A DNA stretch of 56,017 bases from Plectonema cf. radiosum LEGE 06105 (lineage in GTDB: Bacteria > Cyanobacteriota > Cyanobacteriia > Cyanobacteriales > Nostocaceae), in the NCBI RefSeq assembly GCF_015207665.1, contig NZ_JADEWL010000029.1, positions 1-56,017 on the forward strand, written 5' to 3'. The notes beneath the pieces are model-generated. The model was not told where the DNA came from. It made no database searches and worked only from the letters and a program-made list of their open reading frames with translations. A program made the position numbers and the translations under genes. Shown here piece by piece: positions 37,143 through 45,947 of the stretch (position 1 is its first letter; the number at the start of each line of letters is the position of its first letter).

Positions 37143-38480
37143 TTACGGTGAGCAAATACTTTGTGCTTCTGCTTGCAATTGGCTGTTAGATGCGCCACTT
37201 TTTATTTTATTTGTAATATTATCAAAATCGCGAATTATATCCCAATTGCTACTTGATGCTTGCTCAAATCCACTCCATCCCATAATATTAAGAACTGTTT
37301 GATTTTGATAATTGTAGAAAAAATCTTGAATATTTTTCTTAATGTTTTCTGGTAAATCTTTACGATAAGCTATGGGGTCACTGGGAATAATCCGAGATTC
37401 CCACAAAACTTCGATTTTTTCATAAGCTTGGGGATGACTTTTTTGCAGACGAGCTAAAGCCTCACTGTTATTTGTCGCAATATCTACACGTTCATCCGCT
37501 ACAGCAAGTGCTGTTGCTTCATGACTGCGAAGAAAAGATGGTGGGTTAGTCAAAACTGTTTCGGGTTCGATACCATTTTTCGCAAAAACGCACAAATTTG
37601 GAATTAAAAAACCAGAAGTAGAATTTTTATCGTTGAAAGCAAATGTGAGTAATAAACCATTTTTAATTCCATCAATTATATATTTATCACTTTGGTTTTT
37701 ATCCAGGGATTTTAATTGTGAAACTATTGACTGATTTTTATTCGTAATTAAATATGAGTAATAACCTCTACTACCATCATTATTTACAGTTTGAGCAAAT
37801 GCTTCAATCTGATTTTTTTTGGCTGCTTCGATGTAGGATTGACCACCAAACCAAGCAATCTGAGCATCATTATTATTGATTGCTTCAATCACTTCTTTGT
37901 AACTTTGTACAGGCAAAATATTGACCGAAATTCCTAATTTCTTCTCCATATCTTTAATGAAGTTATTCCAATTCTCCTGCTCTGCTAAAGTTTTAAAATC
38001 CAATGTGGGAAGAATTGCAAATTTAATTACTTTAATAACTGGGAGAATCGATGTGGAGAGAGGAGTCGGAGATGCTACAGGTAAGGGAGGTATTACAGGA
38101 TTATCTAGGATTTTTTGAACAATAAATGCAGATGCAAAACCAGTAATCACCAAACTAGTACTTACAATAATTTTACGACGTGGAAATTTTCCTATTGGTT
38201 GTAAATTCGTAGTTACTGGTACAACAGTCTCGTCAGGTGGAATATCTTCTTGAGAAGTTTTATGTTCTACTTTTTGCAAGTATTTAACTAATACTAAAAC
38301 ACAACATATTATAAATAGTAGAATTAGCAGCATAAATAATGCCTGATTTACATTAATGTTTAGTTTGTTTAAATTACTAGATATTCGGGAACTAATTAAA
38401 CTGAGAATTACTCCTAAAAATATCTCAAAAAACATTAATAATAGTATTTTTATTCGTCCGTCTATTTCTCTAAACTTCAT
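37143..38480 (-). CDS. Membrane-anchored PhnD-like substrate-binding protein
   Basis: This 445-residue protein has three hydrophobic segments in its first 125 residues (ILLLMFFEIFLGVILSLISS, ALFMLLILLFIICCVLVLV, IIVSTSLVITGFASAFIV), then a periplasmic-type binding domain of the PhnD/phosphate-phosphonate family (about 150-425). Family-like stretches are KFAILPTLDFKTLAEQENW, NDAQIAWFGGQSYIEAAKK, GYYSYLITNKNQS and SRIIPSDPIAYRKDLP. No ABC permease or ATPase gene is nearby, so it may be a sensor or an orphan binding protein. Ligand unknown. Three membrane segments are unusual for a solute-binding protein. Confidence 0.8.
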   Translation of the reverse strand: MKFREIDGRIKILLLMFFEIFLGVILSLISSRISSNLNKLNINVNQALFMLLILLFIICCVLVLVKYLQKVEHKTSQEDIPPDETVVPVTTNLQPIGKFPRRKIIVSTSLVITGFASAFIVQKILDNPVIPPLPVASPTPLSTSILPVIKVIKFAILPTLDFKTLAEQENWNNFIKDMEKKLGISVNILPVQSYKEVIEAINNNDAQIAWFGGQSYIEAAKKNQIEAFAQTVNNDGSRGYYSYLITNKNQSIVSQLKSLDKNQSDKYIIDGIKNGLLLTFAFNDKNSTSGFLIPNLCVFAKNGIEPETVLTNPPSFLRSHEATALAVADERVDIATNNSEALARLQKSHPQAYEKIEVLWESRIIPSDPIAYRKDLPENIKKNIQDFFYNYQNQTVLNIMGWSGFEQASSSNWDIIRDFDNITNKIKSGASNSQLQAEAQSICSP

Positions 38481-38512
38481 GTTTAAGTTAGTAAGAGATT
38501 TTTTTAATCAAA

Positions 38513-38668
38513 TTATAATAAATAATAACTTAAAATTAAATGACTAGAAAAAGCAAAATCATGATTAACGACATCTGACATTACCTTGCTTTTAGTAATA
38601 CGATGATGGTCAGCATACTCTTTTATCCTCTCATCTAATTTTGGAGGGATTCTCATACTAAACTGCAT
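38513..38668 (-). CDS. Small ribbon-helix-helix-like protein, probably truncated
   Basis: The start at Met 38668 gives MQFSMRIPPKLDERIKEYAD then HHRITKSKVMSDVV, which looks like the N-terminal part of a CopG/RHH DNA-binding protein of the antitoxin type. The following 17 residues (NHDFAFSSHLILSYYLL) do not look like the family, so the gene is probably a decayed remnant. No toxin gene is adjacent. Confidence 0.45.
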   Translation of the reverse strand: MQFSMRIPPKLDERIKEYADHHRITKSKVMSDVVNHDFAFSSHLILSYYLL

Positions 38669-38746
38669 TGAATTCAGAAAGCGAAACCACATCACAACCG
38701 CAGTGTAGCAGCGCTTTAATCAAAATTATAGCTAAGAAGATTACAT

Positions 38747-40099
38747 CTACAAAAACCCCGCCGATTCATACAACCGTTTCACCAACGCCACAATCTTCTC
38801 TCCATATTGCAAATCTGCTTCCCATCTCCCCGATAAATCCGTTACTAACGGCGCTATACCCCGCGTCACAAACCGAAATCTCGGATCTACCACTTCCTGA
38901 GCTAAAGGTTCCAAACTAGCGTAAGCTTTTAAATGTTGAATATGAGCGCGGACTCCAATTCTCGCACTAGGAAATGATGCTGTTTCGCTTCCACCACCGA
39001 TAGTTCCTAATCCGGCAAAGTTATTTTGTTGCGGTTGTATATCATCCCCAAAACGTAAAAATCCGGTTTCCAAACACATTTGACAAAAAGCAATATCGTG
39101 ATTCACTCCCTCAATTCCAGCTTCTTCTCGATACAGTTTGGGTATGTCAGGAAACTTCACCAAAGCATCTTGATTATTGTCTCTCAAAAAGATTTGTAAC
39201 TGTACTTCTGAAGTTGCACCACGAGACATGATTTGACTAATTTGGTTAGGACAAATTGCCAAATTTGACTTTAAAATTACGGTACGACTGGCAGCATCCC
39301 AACCGATTGATATATTAAATTCTCGTAATTCTACTGCTTTGACATAAACTATTCTGCGGTAGCTCAGACGACGTACATTAGTAGCTTTTGATAAGTCAAT
39401 TTGCAAACGGTCAACTAAATCTATGGGAATATAGGCATTACCGTTAACTAATATTCCTTGCTCTGAATAATTTTGACCGTTAATTTGAATATTAATTGCT
39501 GGATAAGTTGGTTCCGGTGCCGGAGTTGAACCTGGATCAATTACGCGACTCCATGCTACAATTCCATCAGCTATCCCCACCGCAAATTCCCGACGACGGG
39601 TTTGTAATAAAGCACGGTCTTGGGCACTGGTCAGGAAAATAACTTGCATTAACAAAGACGCGATCGCAACTTGACGAGTAAATATCAACTGTCCCATCCC
39701 AGTTGCAGTATCCGGCTTCACCCCCCGACTATTTAACTGCGGAACCCGACGTAGCAGCCCCATCAACAGGGTTTCGGCATTGCTTTTACGTTCTTCGTTA
39801 TTAGCAATATAATAGACACTAGCGCCGTTTACAGCAGGACTAGAAGCAGAATCGGCATGAATTTCCACCGCTACATCATTACGATTACCACGGGAATTTA
39901 TCCACTCAATACTCGCTCTAGCACTCAAAGAATCTGGAACCGAAAGAACTTCAAACCCACGCGCCCTTAATTCCGTTAAAATTAAATCTCGTAGTAAAAT
40001 CATTTCCTTGGCTTCAGTTGTCCCACCCGCAATAAAACCTGGATCTATACCTCCTGTTTCCTTACCCCCGTGACCTGCTGAAATAAAAATACGTCCCAT
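38747..40099 (-). CDS. N-acetylmuramoyl-L-alanine amidase / glucosaminidase-type protein
   Basis: The N-terminal Amidase_3 domain (about 1-185) keeps the Zn ligands H10 (FISAGHGG), E29 (GGTTEAKEM) and H81 (VEIHADSAS). The catalytic Glu expected in a VE(V/L)GFL motif is replaced: SLLMQVIFLTS places Gln152 there. A linker with a copper-amine-oxidase-N-like segment follows (about 205-280, INGQNYSEQGILVNGNAYIP). The C-terminal glucosaminidase-like domain (about 285-445) includes CLETGFLRFG and NNFAGLGTIGG. No signal peptide is visible. The 450-residue protein may remodel the wall through its C-terminal domain even if the amidase domain is weak. Confidence 0.85.
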   Translation of the reverse strand: MGRIFISAGHGGKETGGIDPGFIAGGTTEAKEMILLRDLILTELRARGFEVLSVPDSLSARASIEWINSRGNRNDVAVEIHADSASSPAVNGASVYYIANNEERKSNAETLLMGLLRRVPQLNSRGVKPDTATGMGQLIFTRQVAIASLLMQVIFLTSAQDRALLQTRRREFAVGIADGIVAWSRVIDPGSTPAPEPTYPAINIQINGQNYSEQGILVNGNAYIPIDLVDRLQIDLSKATNVRRLSYRRIVYVKAVELREFNISIGWDAASRTVILKSNLAICPNQISQIMSRGATSEVQLQIFLRDNNQDALVKFPDIPKLYREEAGIEGVNHDIAFCQMCLETGFLRFGDDIQPQQNNFAGLGTIGGGSETASFPSARIGVRAHIQHLKAYASLEPLAQEVVDPRFRFVTRGIAPLVTDLSGRWEADLQYGEKIVALVKRLYESAGFL

Positions 40100-40170
40100 C
40101 TTCAGTATTTCCTCTGATTAAAAGTTATCGTAAAAGATTGTTTACACCATTCTGGTACTGGGGACAAGGA

Positions 40171-40317
40171 TATAAAGGTTAAAGGTCAAAGGTTAAAGGT
40201 CAAAGGTTAAAGGTTAAAGGCAAGAGGCAAGAGGCAAAAGGCAACTATCAACCATCAACCAACCACCATCAACTAACAACCAACAACTAACAACCATCAA
40301 CTAACAACCATCAAATT
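40171..40317. repeat. Tandem heptad tracts forming the dnaG leader
   Basis: aaaggtt/aaaggtc heptads (about 40171-40226) pass into ggcaaga units, then into ccatcaa/ctaacaa units that run up to the dnaG ATG. No Shine-Dalgarno can be seen in the last 30 bases. Confidence 0.85.
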
Positions 40318-42279
40318 ATGCAAATCCCCCGCTTGCACCAAGATACTATTGAAGAAGTCAAACAACGGGCTGACATTGTTGATGTCATATCAGAACGAGT
40401 TGTTTTACGCAAGCGTGGTAAGGATTTTTTAGGATTGTGTCCTTTCCACAATGAAAAAACTCCCAGTTTCAGTGTTAGTCCTAGCAAACAGATGTATTTC
40501 TGTTTTGGCTGTCAAGCTGGAGGGAATGTAATCAAATTCATGATGGAGTTGGATAAACGCTCTTTTGCTGAAGTTGTCTTAGATTTAGCACGACGCTATC
40601 AAGTACCTGTACAAACTTTAGAACCCGAACAACGACAAGAATTACAGCGTCAAATATCGGAGCGTAAACAAATATACGAAGTTCTTGAGGTGGCTTCGCG
40701 TTTTTATCAACACGCTTTATGGCAACCAAGTGGGGAAGTTGCTTTAGAATATCTTCAACAACAGCGCAAGTTAACAGATGAAACTATTAAAAAGTTTGAG
40801 TTAGGTTATGCTCCGGTTGGTTGGGATATTTTGTATCGCTATTTAGTTGAAGATAAGCGGTATCCGGTACAGTTATTAGATAAAGCAGGATTAATTAAAT
40901 CTCGTGCAGAAGGTAGAGGTTATTATGATGCTTTTCGCAACCGTTTGATGATTCCTATTCATGATATTACCGGGAAAGTAATTGCTTTTGGTGGTAGAAC
41001 TTTAGGTGATGAACAACCCAAATATTTAAATTCACCCGAAACCGAAGTTTTTCATAAAGGTAGAACTTTATTCGGATTAGATAAAGCGAAATCTGGTATT
41101 TCCCAATTTGACCAAGCTGTGGTGGTGGAAGGTTATTTTGATGTTATCGCTCTTCATGCAGTTGGAATTAATAATGTTGTTGCTTCTTTGGGTACGGCTT
41201 TAAGTATTGAACAAGTACGTTTAGCCATGCGTTACAGCGATTCTAAACAGTTAATTCTCAATTTTGATGCGGATAAAGCTGGAACTCTTGCAGCAGAAAG
41301 AGCAATCGGTGAAGTTGCGGATTTAGCTTATAAGGGTGAAGTTCAACTCAAAATTCTCAATATTCCTGATGGGAAAGATGCTGATGAATATTTGTTTAGT
41401 CATACTTCAGAAGATTATCAACAACTGTTAGTAAATGCACCTTTATGGTTAGATTGGCAGATTGAACAAATTACTACAAATTGCGATTTAAAACAAGCTA
41501 CAGATTTTCAAAAAGTCTGTCAGCAAATGGTTAAATTATTAAAGAATATAGATAATACTGATACGCGAGATTATTATGTTTCTCGTTGTGCGGAAATACT
41601 CAGTTTGGGAGACACCAGACTTACTCCATTACGAATAGAAAATTTATTAACTCAAATTTCTCCTCATCATAAACAAGGAGGAGGAAGTTATAAAAATAAA
41701 AGTTATACACCTCCATCTTCAAACCGTGAACTTAAAGATAATTCTGGGAATGCTCTCAAACCAATTCCTAAAGAATACAGTCTTTTAGAAGAAGCGGAAG
41801 GTTTATTATTACTAATTTATTTACATTCTCCAGAATACCGGAAAACGATTATTGAAAGTTTAGAAGCCAGAGATTTACAATTTAGCTTGTCTCATCACCG
41901 ATTTTTATGGCAACAAATTGTCGAAATTCAATCAGGAGATATTTCTAATCCAAATTATTCAAAAGAATTAATCTCAACTTTGCAAGATAGATATTCAGAA
42001 TTCCCCGAAGAAATGGAATTAGTGTCTCATTTATTCCACTTAAATGAAACAGCCCAACAGCAAATAATTCGCACTCCTCTGCAAATTTTAAGAGCAACTC
42101 TGAGCATGGAAAAAGGATTGCGAGAAAAACGCTTCCGTCACTTTTACGAACTTTGGGAGCAAACCAATCCAGAAACCGAACCGCAACAATATCAATCTTA
42201 TTATCAAGCTTTTATGGCTGAAAAAAAACGTTTGAAAGAATTAGATCAACAGCGATGTTTTTCTATCGGAGAATCTTAA
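40318..42279 (+). CDS. dnaG: DNA primase DnaG
   Basis: This 653-residue primase makes RNA primers for replication. It has the CHC2 zinc finger (CPFHNEKTPSF ... FCFGCQAGG, about 40-68), the primase core motif IPIHDITGKVIAFGGRTLG, the TOPRIM domain with catalytic acidic residues (VVVEGYFDVIALHA, then NFDADKAG) and a C-terminal helicase-binding region (about 490-640). The start matches the typical IPRLHQDTIEEVKQRADIV N-terminus. The leader consists of repeats, so translation signals are weak. A palindromic repeat follows 21 bp after the stop. Confidence 0.97.
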   Translation: MQIPRLHQDTIEEVKQRADIVDVISERVVLRKRGKDFLGLCPFHNEKTPSFSVSPSKQMYFCFGCQAGGNVIKFMMELDKRSFAEVVLDLARRYQVPVQTLEPEQRQELQRQISERKQIYEVLEVASRFYQHALWQPSGEVALEYLQQQRKLTDETIKKFELGYAPVGWDILYRYLVEDKRYPVQLLDKAGLIKSRAEGRGYYDAFRNRLMIPIHDITGKVIAFGGRTLGDEQPKYLNSPETEVFHKGRTLFGLDKAKSGISQFDQAVVVEGYFDVIALHAVGINNVVASLGTALSIEQVRLAMRYSDSKQLILNFDADKAGTLAAERAIGEVADLAYKGEVQLKILNIPDGKDADEYLFSHTSEDYQQLLVNAPLWLDWQIEQITTNCDLKQATDFQKVCQQMVKLLKNIDNTDTRDYYVSRCAEILSLGDTRLTPLRIENLLTQISPHHKQGGGSYKNKSYTPPSSNRELKDNSGNALKPIPKEYSLLEEAEGLLLLIYLHSPEYRKTIIESLEARDLQFSLSHHRFLWQQIVEIQSGDISNPNYSKELISTLQDRYSEFPEEMELVSHLFHLNETAQQQIIRTPLQILRATLSMEKGLREKRFRHFYELWEQTNPETEPQQYQSYYQAFMAEKKRLKELDQQRCFSIGES

Positions 42280-42299
42280 TCTAATTGATGTCCGTTTTG

Positions 42300-42392
42300 A
42301 GAAGTCGGGTTTTTATAAGTATTGTCTGCTGTTACAAATAAGTAATCTAAAAACCCGACTTCTGATATTGGTTTTGAAAAGTCGGGTTTTTA
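42300..42392. repeat. Interspersed palindrome, copy E, plus an extra half-copy
   Basis: agaagtcgggttttta (42300-42315) pairs perfectly with taaaaacccgacttct (42348-42363) over 16 bp. A third arm aaaagtcgggttttta follows at 42377-42392 and could pair with the same right arm, allowing alternative hairpins. It lies between convergent dnaG and the pentapeptide gene and is probably a bidirectional terminator. Confidence 0.85.
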
Positions 42393-42452
42393 TATATCAT
42401 CTGAGGATAATTAGTTATTATTCCCTATTCCCTGATGATTCCATATACTTAA

Positions 42453-42959
42453 TTACGAACAATATAAAGTATCGCGAGTATTGCGCCCTGTGGTAGGATT
42501 AGTACCTTTGGCTAATTGACACAATTTGTCTTGCTCGTCGTTACGTAATAGCACATCGGTAAAATCAGCACCATCGATAATCGCACCGTCGAATCTCGCG
42601 TTGGATGCAAATGCACCTTCTAACACTGCATTTCTCAAATCTGCTTTAACTAAACGTGCTGAATCTAAAGTCGCATATCTGAGGTTGGTATTGCTTAAAT
42701 TTGCTGACTCCAAATTAGTCGCAAAAAATCTCACACCCTGCAAATTAGAATTACTAAAGTTGCTATCCCGAAGATTCGCTTTGGTAAAACTAGAATCCGT
42801 TAAATCGCGATTGGAGAAATCAGCTTCGATTAAAATTTCTTTGTCGTAATCCAATGCAAAAGCCTGAGAAGTTAGATGTGACGGCAAAATACAAACTATT
42901 CCCCAAAACAATAAACTAAATATACTTACCTTAATCCAGTTGCTTTTAGTAAAAATCAT
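42453..42959 (-). CDS. Secreted pentapeptide-repeat protein
   Basis: This 168-residue protein has a signal-peptide-like N-terminus (VSIFSLLFWGIVCILPSHL then TSQAFALDYD) and about 14 pentapeptide A(D/N)LXX units (ADFSNRDLTDSSFTKANLRD, then ANLSNTNLRYATLDSARLVK), which fold as a right-handed square beta helix. The C-terminus has two Cys (LCQLAKGTN, TLYCS). It is probably thylakoid-lumenal or periplasmic. The function is unknown. Confidence 0.85.
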   Translation of the reverse strand: MIFTKSNWIKVSIFSLLFWGIVCILPSHLTSQAFALDYDKEILIEADFSNRDLTDSSFTKANLRDSNFSNSNLQGVRFFATNLESANLSNTNLRYATLDSARLVKADLRNAVLEGAFASNARFDGAIIDGADFTDVLLRNDEQDKLCQLAKGTNPTTGRNTRDTLYCS

Positions 42960-42975
42960 GATAATTTAGCTGCTC

Positions 42976-43434
42976 ATGACGAACCATTCTTCCTCTCATT
43001 ATCCCGATATTGGAGCTTTAGGTGAAGACTTTGTAACCCAATGGCTCAAATCTACGGGTTGGATAATTCTACATCGTCGCTGGCACTGTCGTTGGGGAGA
43101 AATTGATATTATTGCCGAAAGCGAAGATAATTTGGGTACCCTTACCTTAGCATTCGTCGAAGTCAAAACCCGTTCTCCGGGTAGTTGGGATGCTCAAGGA
43201 AGAATGGCGATCGCACGAAAAAAACAAGTTAAACTTTGCCGCACTGCTGCAATGTTTCTGGCAAAGTTTCCTGAAAAAGCAGACTATCTTTGTCAATTTG
43301 ATGTGGCTATTGTTTGCTGTCAGAGAAAAATAACTAGAACAAATTCTTTAGCCAGTTTATCGGTATCGGGATATTATTTAACCTTAGAAGAATACATTGC
43401 CGCAGCATTTGAGTATTCAATTGACAATGAGTAA
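42976..43434 (+). CDS. YraN family protein (UPF0102)
   Basis: This 152-residue protein has a PD-(D/E)XK-like nuclease fold. Family motifs are GALGEDFVTQWLKSTGW, RWHCRWGEIDIIAE and FVEVKTRSPGSWDAQGRMA, with the D ... ExK active-site pattern (EIDII, VEVKT). The start fits the usual length. It is divergent from the pentapeptide gene with only 16 bp between. The role is unproven; Holliday-junction-resolvase-like activity has been proposed for the family. Confidence 0.9.
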   Translation: MTNHSSSHYPDIGALGEDFVTQWLKSTGWIILHRRWHCRWGEIDIIAESEDNLGTLTLAFVEVKTRSPGSWDAQGRMAIARKKQVKLCRTAAMFLAKFPEKADYLCQFDVAIVCCQRKITRTNSLASLSVSGYYLTLEEYIAAAFEYSIDNE

Positions 43435-43518
43435 TATTCGTGATAAATACAAATAGATAAATTACCGATTATCAATTAATAACCACCTAGCGATAAGAGT
43501 TGCATACAGCAACAATTC

Positions 43519-43932
43519 TCATGCTAGGGTTTCCGGACAGTAGCCCAATCCTCTGACAAATTGTTGTCGGAATGCTTCAATTTCTTCTTTGTCGGGGCTA
43601 CCGTGAGAAACAATAGCGACTTGATAACGACGCATGACTTCAACCGGATTTTGTTGTGCTTCCAAACTCCAAAGCGCCATTTGTACTCGCATTGGAGGTT
43701 CGTAACGAATTCCTAACTCGTTCAAAAAAGACCGGATATCACCATCTAAATCAGGAGAAATCTGATAATCAAGTTTGACTCTAACCACCCAACCATCTAT
43801 CTGATGAATTACGGTGATGAAGGAAACGGGTATCCGGGGTCTAGCGTGCAAATATTGAACTACCCTTAAAGTTAAACTGGCATTTGCCAGGTAATACAAA
43901 TATTCCATCTTAGTGCTTGGGATCAAAGCCAA
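43519..43932 (-). CDS. Conserved hypothetical protein
   Basis: This 137-residue soluble protein was not recognised. The N-terminal stretch may begin at Met9 (about 43908, MEYLYYLANASLTLRVVQYL). It has a beta-rich centre (IPVSFITVIHQIDGWVVRVK) and a helical C-terminus (EEIEAFRQQFVRGLGYCPE). It has the composition of a genuine gene and lies convergent to yraN. No domain, signal peptide or membrane segment was found. Confidence 0.65.
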   Translation of the reverse strand: MALIPSTKMEYLYYLANASLTLRVVQYLHARPRIPVSFITVIHQIDGWVVRVKLDYQISPDLDGDIRSFLNELGIRYEPPMRVQMALWSLEAQQNPVEVMRRYQVAIVSHGSPDKEEIEAFRQQFVRGLGYCPETLA

Positions 43933-43983
43933 CTTTACATCTCTACATTTCTATTATTGATATATAGACCCCCAACTCCGGTA

Positions 43984-44021
43984 GGGTAAAAGCCCCCGTT
44001 TTTAGATGGGGAGGTTTACCC
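43984..44021. mobile_element. Solo IS200/IS605-type terminal hairpin
   Basis: gggtaaa (43984-43990) pairs with tttaccc (44015-44021), enclosing agcccccgtttttagatgggga. The inner part resembles the subterminal hairpin of IS200/IS605 TnpB elements (compare 45823-45843). No transposase gene is attached. Confidence 0.5.
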
Positions 44022-44159
44022 AATTTTTATCTTCTATTTTCCGTATTACTTAAATATACTCTAATTCCTCATATGCTTAATATCACTTAGGGTTAATAAT
44101 GTAGATTTCTTTTATAAACTATAATTTAGATTTTTAATCTTAAAAAACTATAAATATCA

Positions 44160-45350
44160 ATGCAGCAACCACCTTTTACGGGAAAACCCAATTCTTCTGA
44201 GTCGGAAACCTACTTATCTCAAGCTATTTACCCTTCAAGTCAAATTACTACAGACGTTAATTTAGACCGTTCCTTAGATGGATACGACTATGATTTACCT
44301 CCCCAATTAATTGCTCAAAACCCCGTTGTTCCCAGAGATAGTTCCCGCTTATTGGTCGTAGATTCACTTAATACTGGGATACAAAAATTACCTCAAAATC
44401 GCATTTTTCGCGATTTACCAGTAATTCTTCGTCCCCAGGATTTACTAGTAATGAATGATACCAAGGTCATACCAGCGAGGCTATACGGACGTAAATCTAC
44501 GGGAGCAGAAATAGAAGTGTTGCTGTTGGAGGAATTGCAGCACAATTGTTGGTTAGCATTAGTTAAACCGGGAAAGCGATTCAAACAAGGTAGCGAGATT
44601 ATTTTTGAGTCGAGGAAAGATAATTCAGAAGCTTGTCAAAAATTAGTTGCGAAAGTTTTGCAGACAGACGAAGCCACAGGAGGAAGATTGCTAGAATTTG
44701 ATTTACCTCCCCAAACATCTTTATTGCAGCTATTAGATATATTTGGAGAAATACCCTTACCGCCTTATATTACGGCGAGTAATGCCGCAAGCCAACAGTA
44801 TCAAACAGTTTACGCAGAACATCCTGGAGCAGTTGCAGCACCCACAGCGGGATTGCATTTTACTCCAGAATTATTAGAAACATTGCAACAAAGCGGAATT
44901 AATCGAGCTTTCGTCACCTTACACGTGGGAGTAGGTACATTTCGTCCCGTGGAAGTAGAAGATGTCACCACTCACGAAATGCATAAAGAATGGATTGAAG
45001 TACCAGTCGAAACAGTAGAGCAAATCCGTGCTACTAAAGCCAAAGGTGGAAGAATTATTGCAGTTGGAACAACGGTAGTACGTGCATTGGAAGCAGCAGC
45101 AAAACAAGGGGAATTACAGCCATTTTGTGGTGAAACCAATTTATTTATATATCCTGGTTATAAATGGCGAGTAGTGCAAGGTTTGATTACCAATTTTCAT
45201 TTACCACGTTCGAGTTTATTAATGTTGGTAAGCGCTTTAATTGGGAGAAAACGATTATTGAGTGTATATCAAGAAGCAATAAAAGCTCAATATCGTTTTT
45301 ATTCCTTCGGTGATGCCATGTTGATATTACCTGAAGCAGTTGACAGTTGA
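44160..45350 (+). CDS. queA: S-adenosylmethionine:tRNA ribosyltransferase-isomerase QueA
   Basis: QueA transfers the ribosyl part of SAM to preQ1-tRNA in queuosine synthesis. The 396-residue protein has a roughly 40-residue N-terminal extension before the conserved [21 protein letters not shown]; no later start codon would remove it, and such extensions occur in cyanobacteria. Conserved blocks include [58 protein letters not shown] and [16 protein letters not shown]. The stop lies inside a cagttga heptad repeat (from 45337), so the last residues (AVDS) derive from repeat DNA. Confidence 0.95.
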   Translation: MQQPPFTGKPNSSESETYLSQAIYPSSQITTDVNLDRSLDGYDYDLPPQLIAQNPVVPRDSSRLLVVDSLNTGIQKLPQNRIFRDLPVILRPQDLLVMNDTKVIPARLYGRKSTGAEIEVLLLEELQHNCWLALVKPGKRFKQGSEIIFESRKDNSEACQKLVAKVLQTDEATGGRLLEFDLPPQTSLLQLLDIFGEIPLPPYITASNAASQQYQTVYAEHPGAVAAPTAGLHFTPELLETLQQSGINRAFVTLHVGVGTFRPVEVEDVTTHEMHKEWIEVPVETVEQIRATKAKGGRIIAVGTTVVRALEAAAKQGELQPFCGETNLFIYPGYKWRVVQGLITNFHLPRSSLLMLVSALIGRKRLLSVYQEAIKAQYRFYSFGDAMLILPEAVDS

Positions 45351-45437
45351 CAGTTGACAGTTGATGGTTGATAGTTGTTAGTTGTTAGTTGATAGTTAAC
45401 CTTTGACCTTTGACCTTTGACCTTTGACCTTTGACCA
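45337..45437. repeat. Heptad repeats overlapping the end of queA
   Basis: Four cagttga units (45337-45364) are followed by gttagtt-like units and then by tandem cctttga units (about 45400-45435). The first two units encode the C-terminus and stop of QueA. Confidence 0.85.
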
Positions 45438-45439
45438 AA

Positions 45440-45852
45440 GAACGAGACGCAAGCCCCTGGCTTCAGACATGGGGATAAGTCGGTAGGGATTTAAAAATCC
45501 CTCAAAACGATTGTGTGGGTTTAGCCACAGTGATATAATCGTAGTCAGAAAAAGCAAGTAAGAATAACCATCTACGTGTTGAAACATCCTAGTACGGAGC
45601 AATCCCGGCAACGGACATATCCAACTTGATTTGGAATAGTTAAAGGGCAAATAATGGCAGGATGTTGAGCGTACCTAATTGGCGTTGTGATGGACTCGGA
45701 AAGCGTAAAAAAAATAAAAAGTAAGCGCAATTGCAATACAAGAATGTGCTGGTAGTTGTTTTGAGCGTCTAGGGTGTTTTTGCCAGCACCATTGAAACTT
45801 CGTTTATGGAGTCTTCAAGAATCCCCCGGCTTTAGACGTGGGGAGTGTCAAC
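45440..45852 (+). mobile_element. Non-autonomous IS200/IS605-type remnant with omega-RNA-like end
   Basis: It has a left hairpin (45451-45479, aagcccctggcttcagacat then ggggataag) and a right hairpin (45823-45843, cccccggctttagacgtggg) followed by a TCAA end (45848-45851). Between them lies no transposase or TnpB gene. A 7-bp stem gtgctgg (45746-45752) / ccagcac (45783-45789) and the conserved-looking lead-in to the right hairpin resemble the TnpB guide-RNA scaffold. It fills most of the 45351-45947 gap. Confidence 0.55.
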
Positions 45853-45947
45853 TACTCAAAAATTATTCAAAGAACTTCAATTTTACTCTCCATCATGGGC
45901 ATTCTAACTTAAACAGCATCTAGTAATAAGTGCAGGGAAAGCCTAAA

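Noticed and set aside
45421-45650. Minus-strand 84-residue ORF after queA
   Set aside because: It reads through heptad repeats and the terminal hairpin of the IS200/IS605 remnant.
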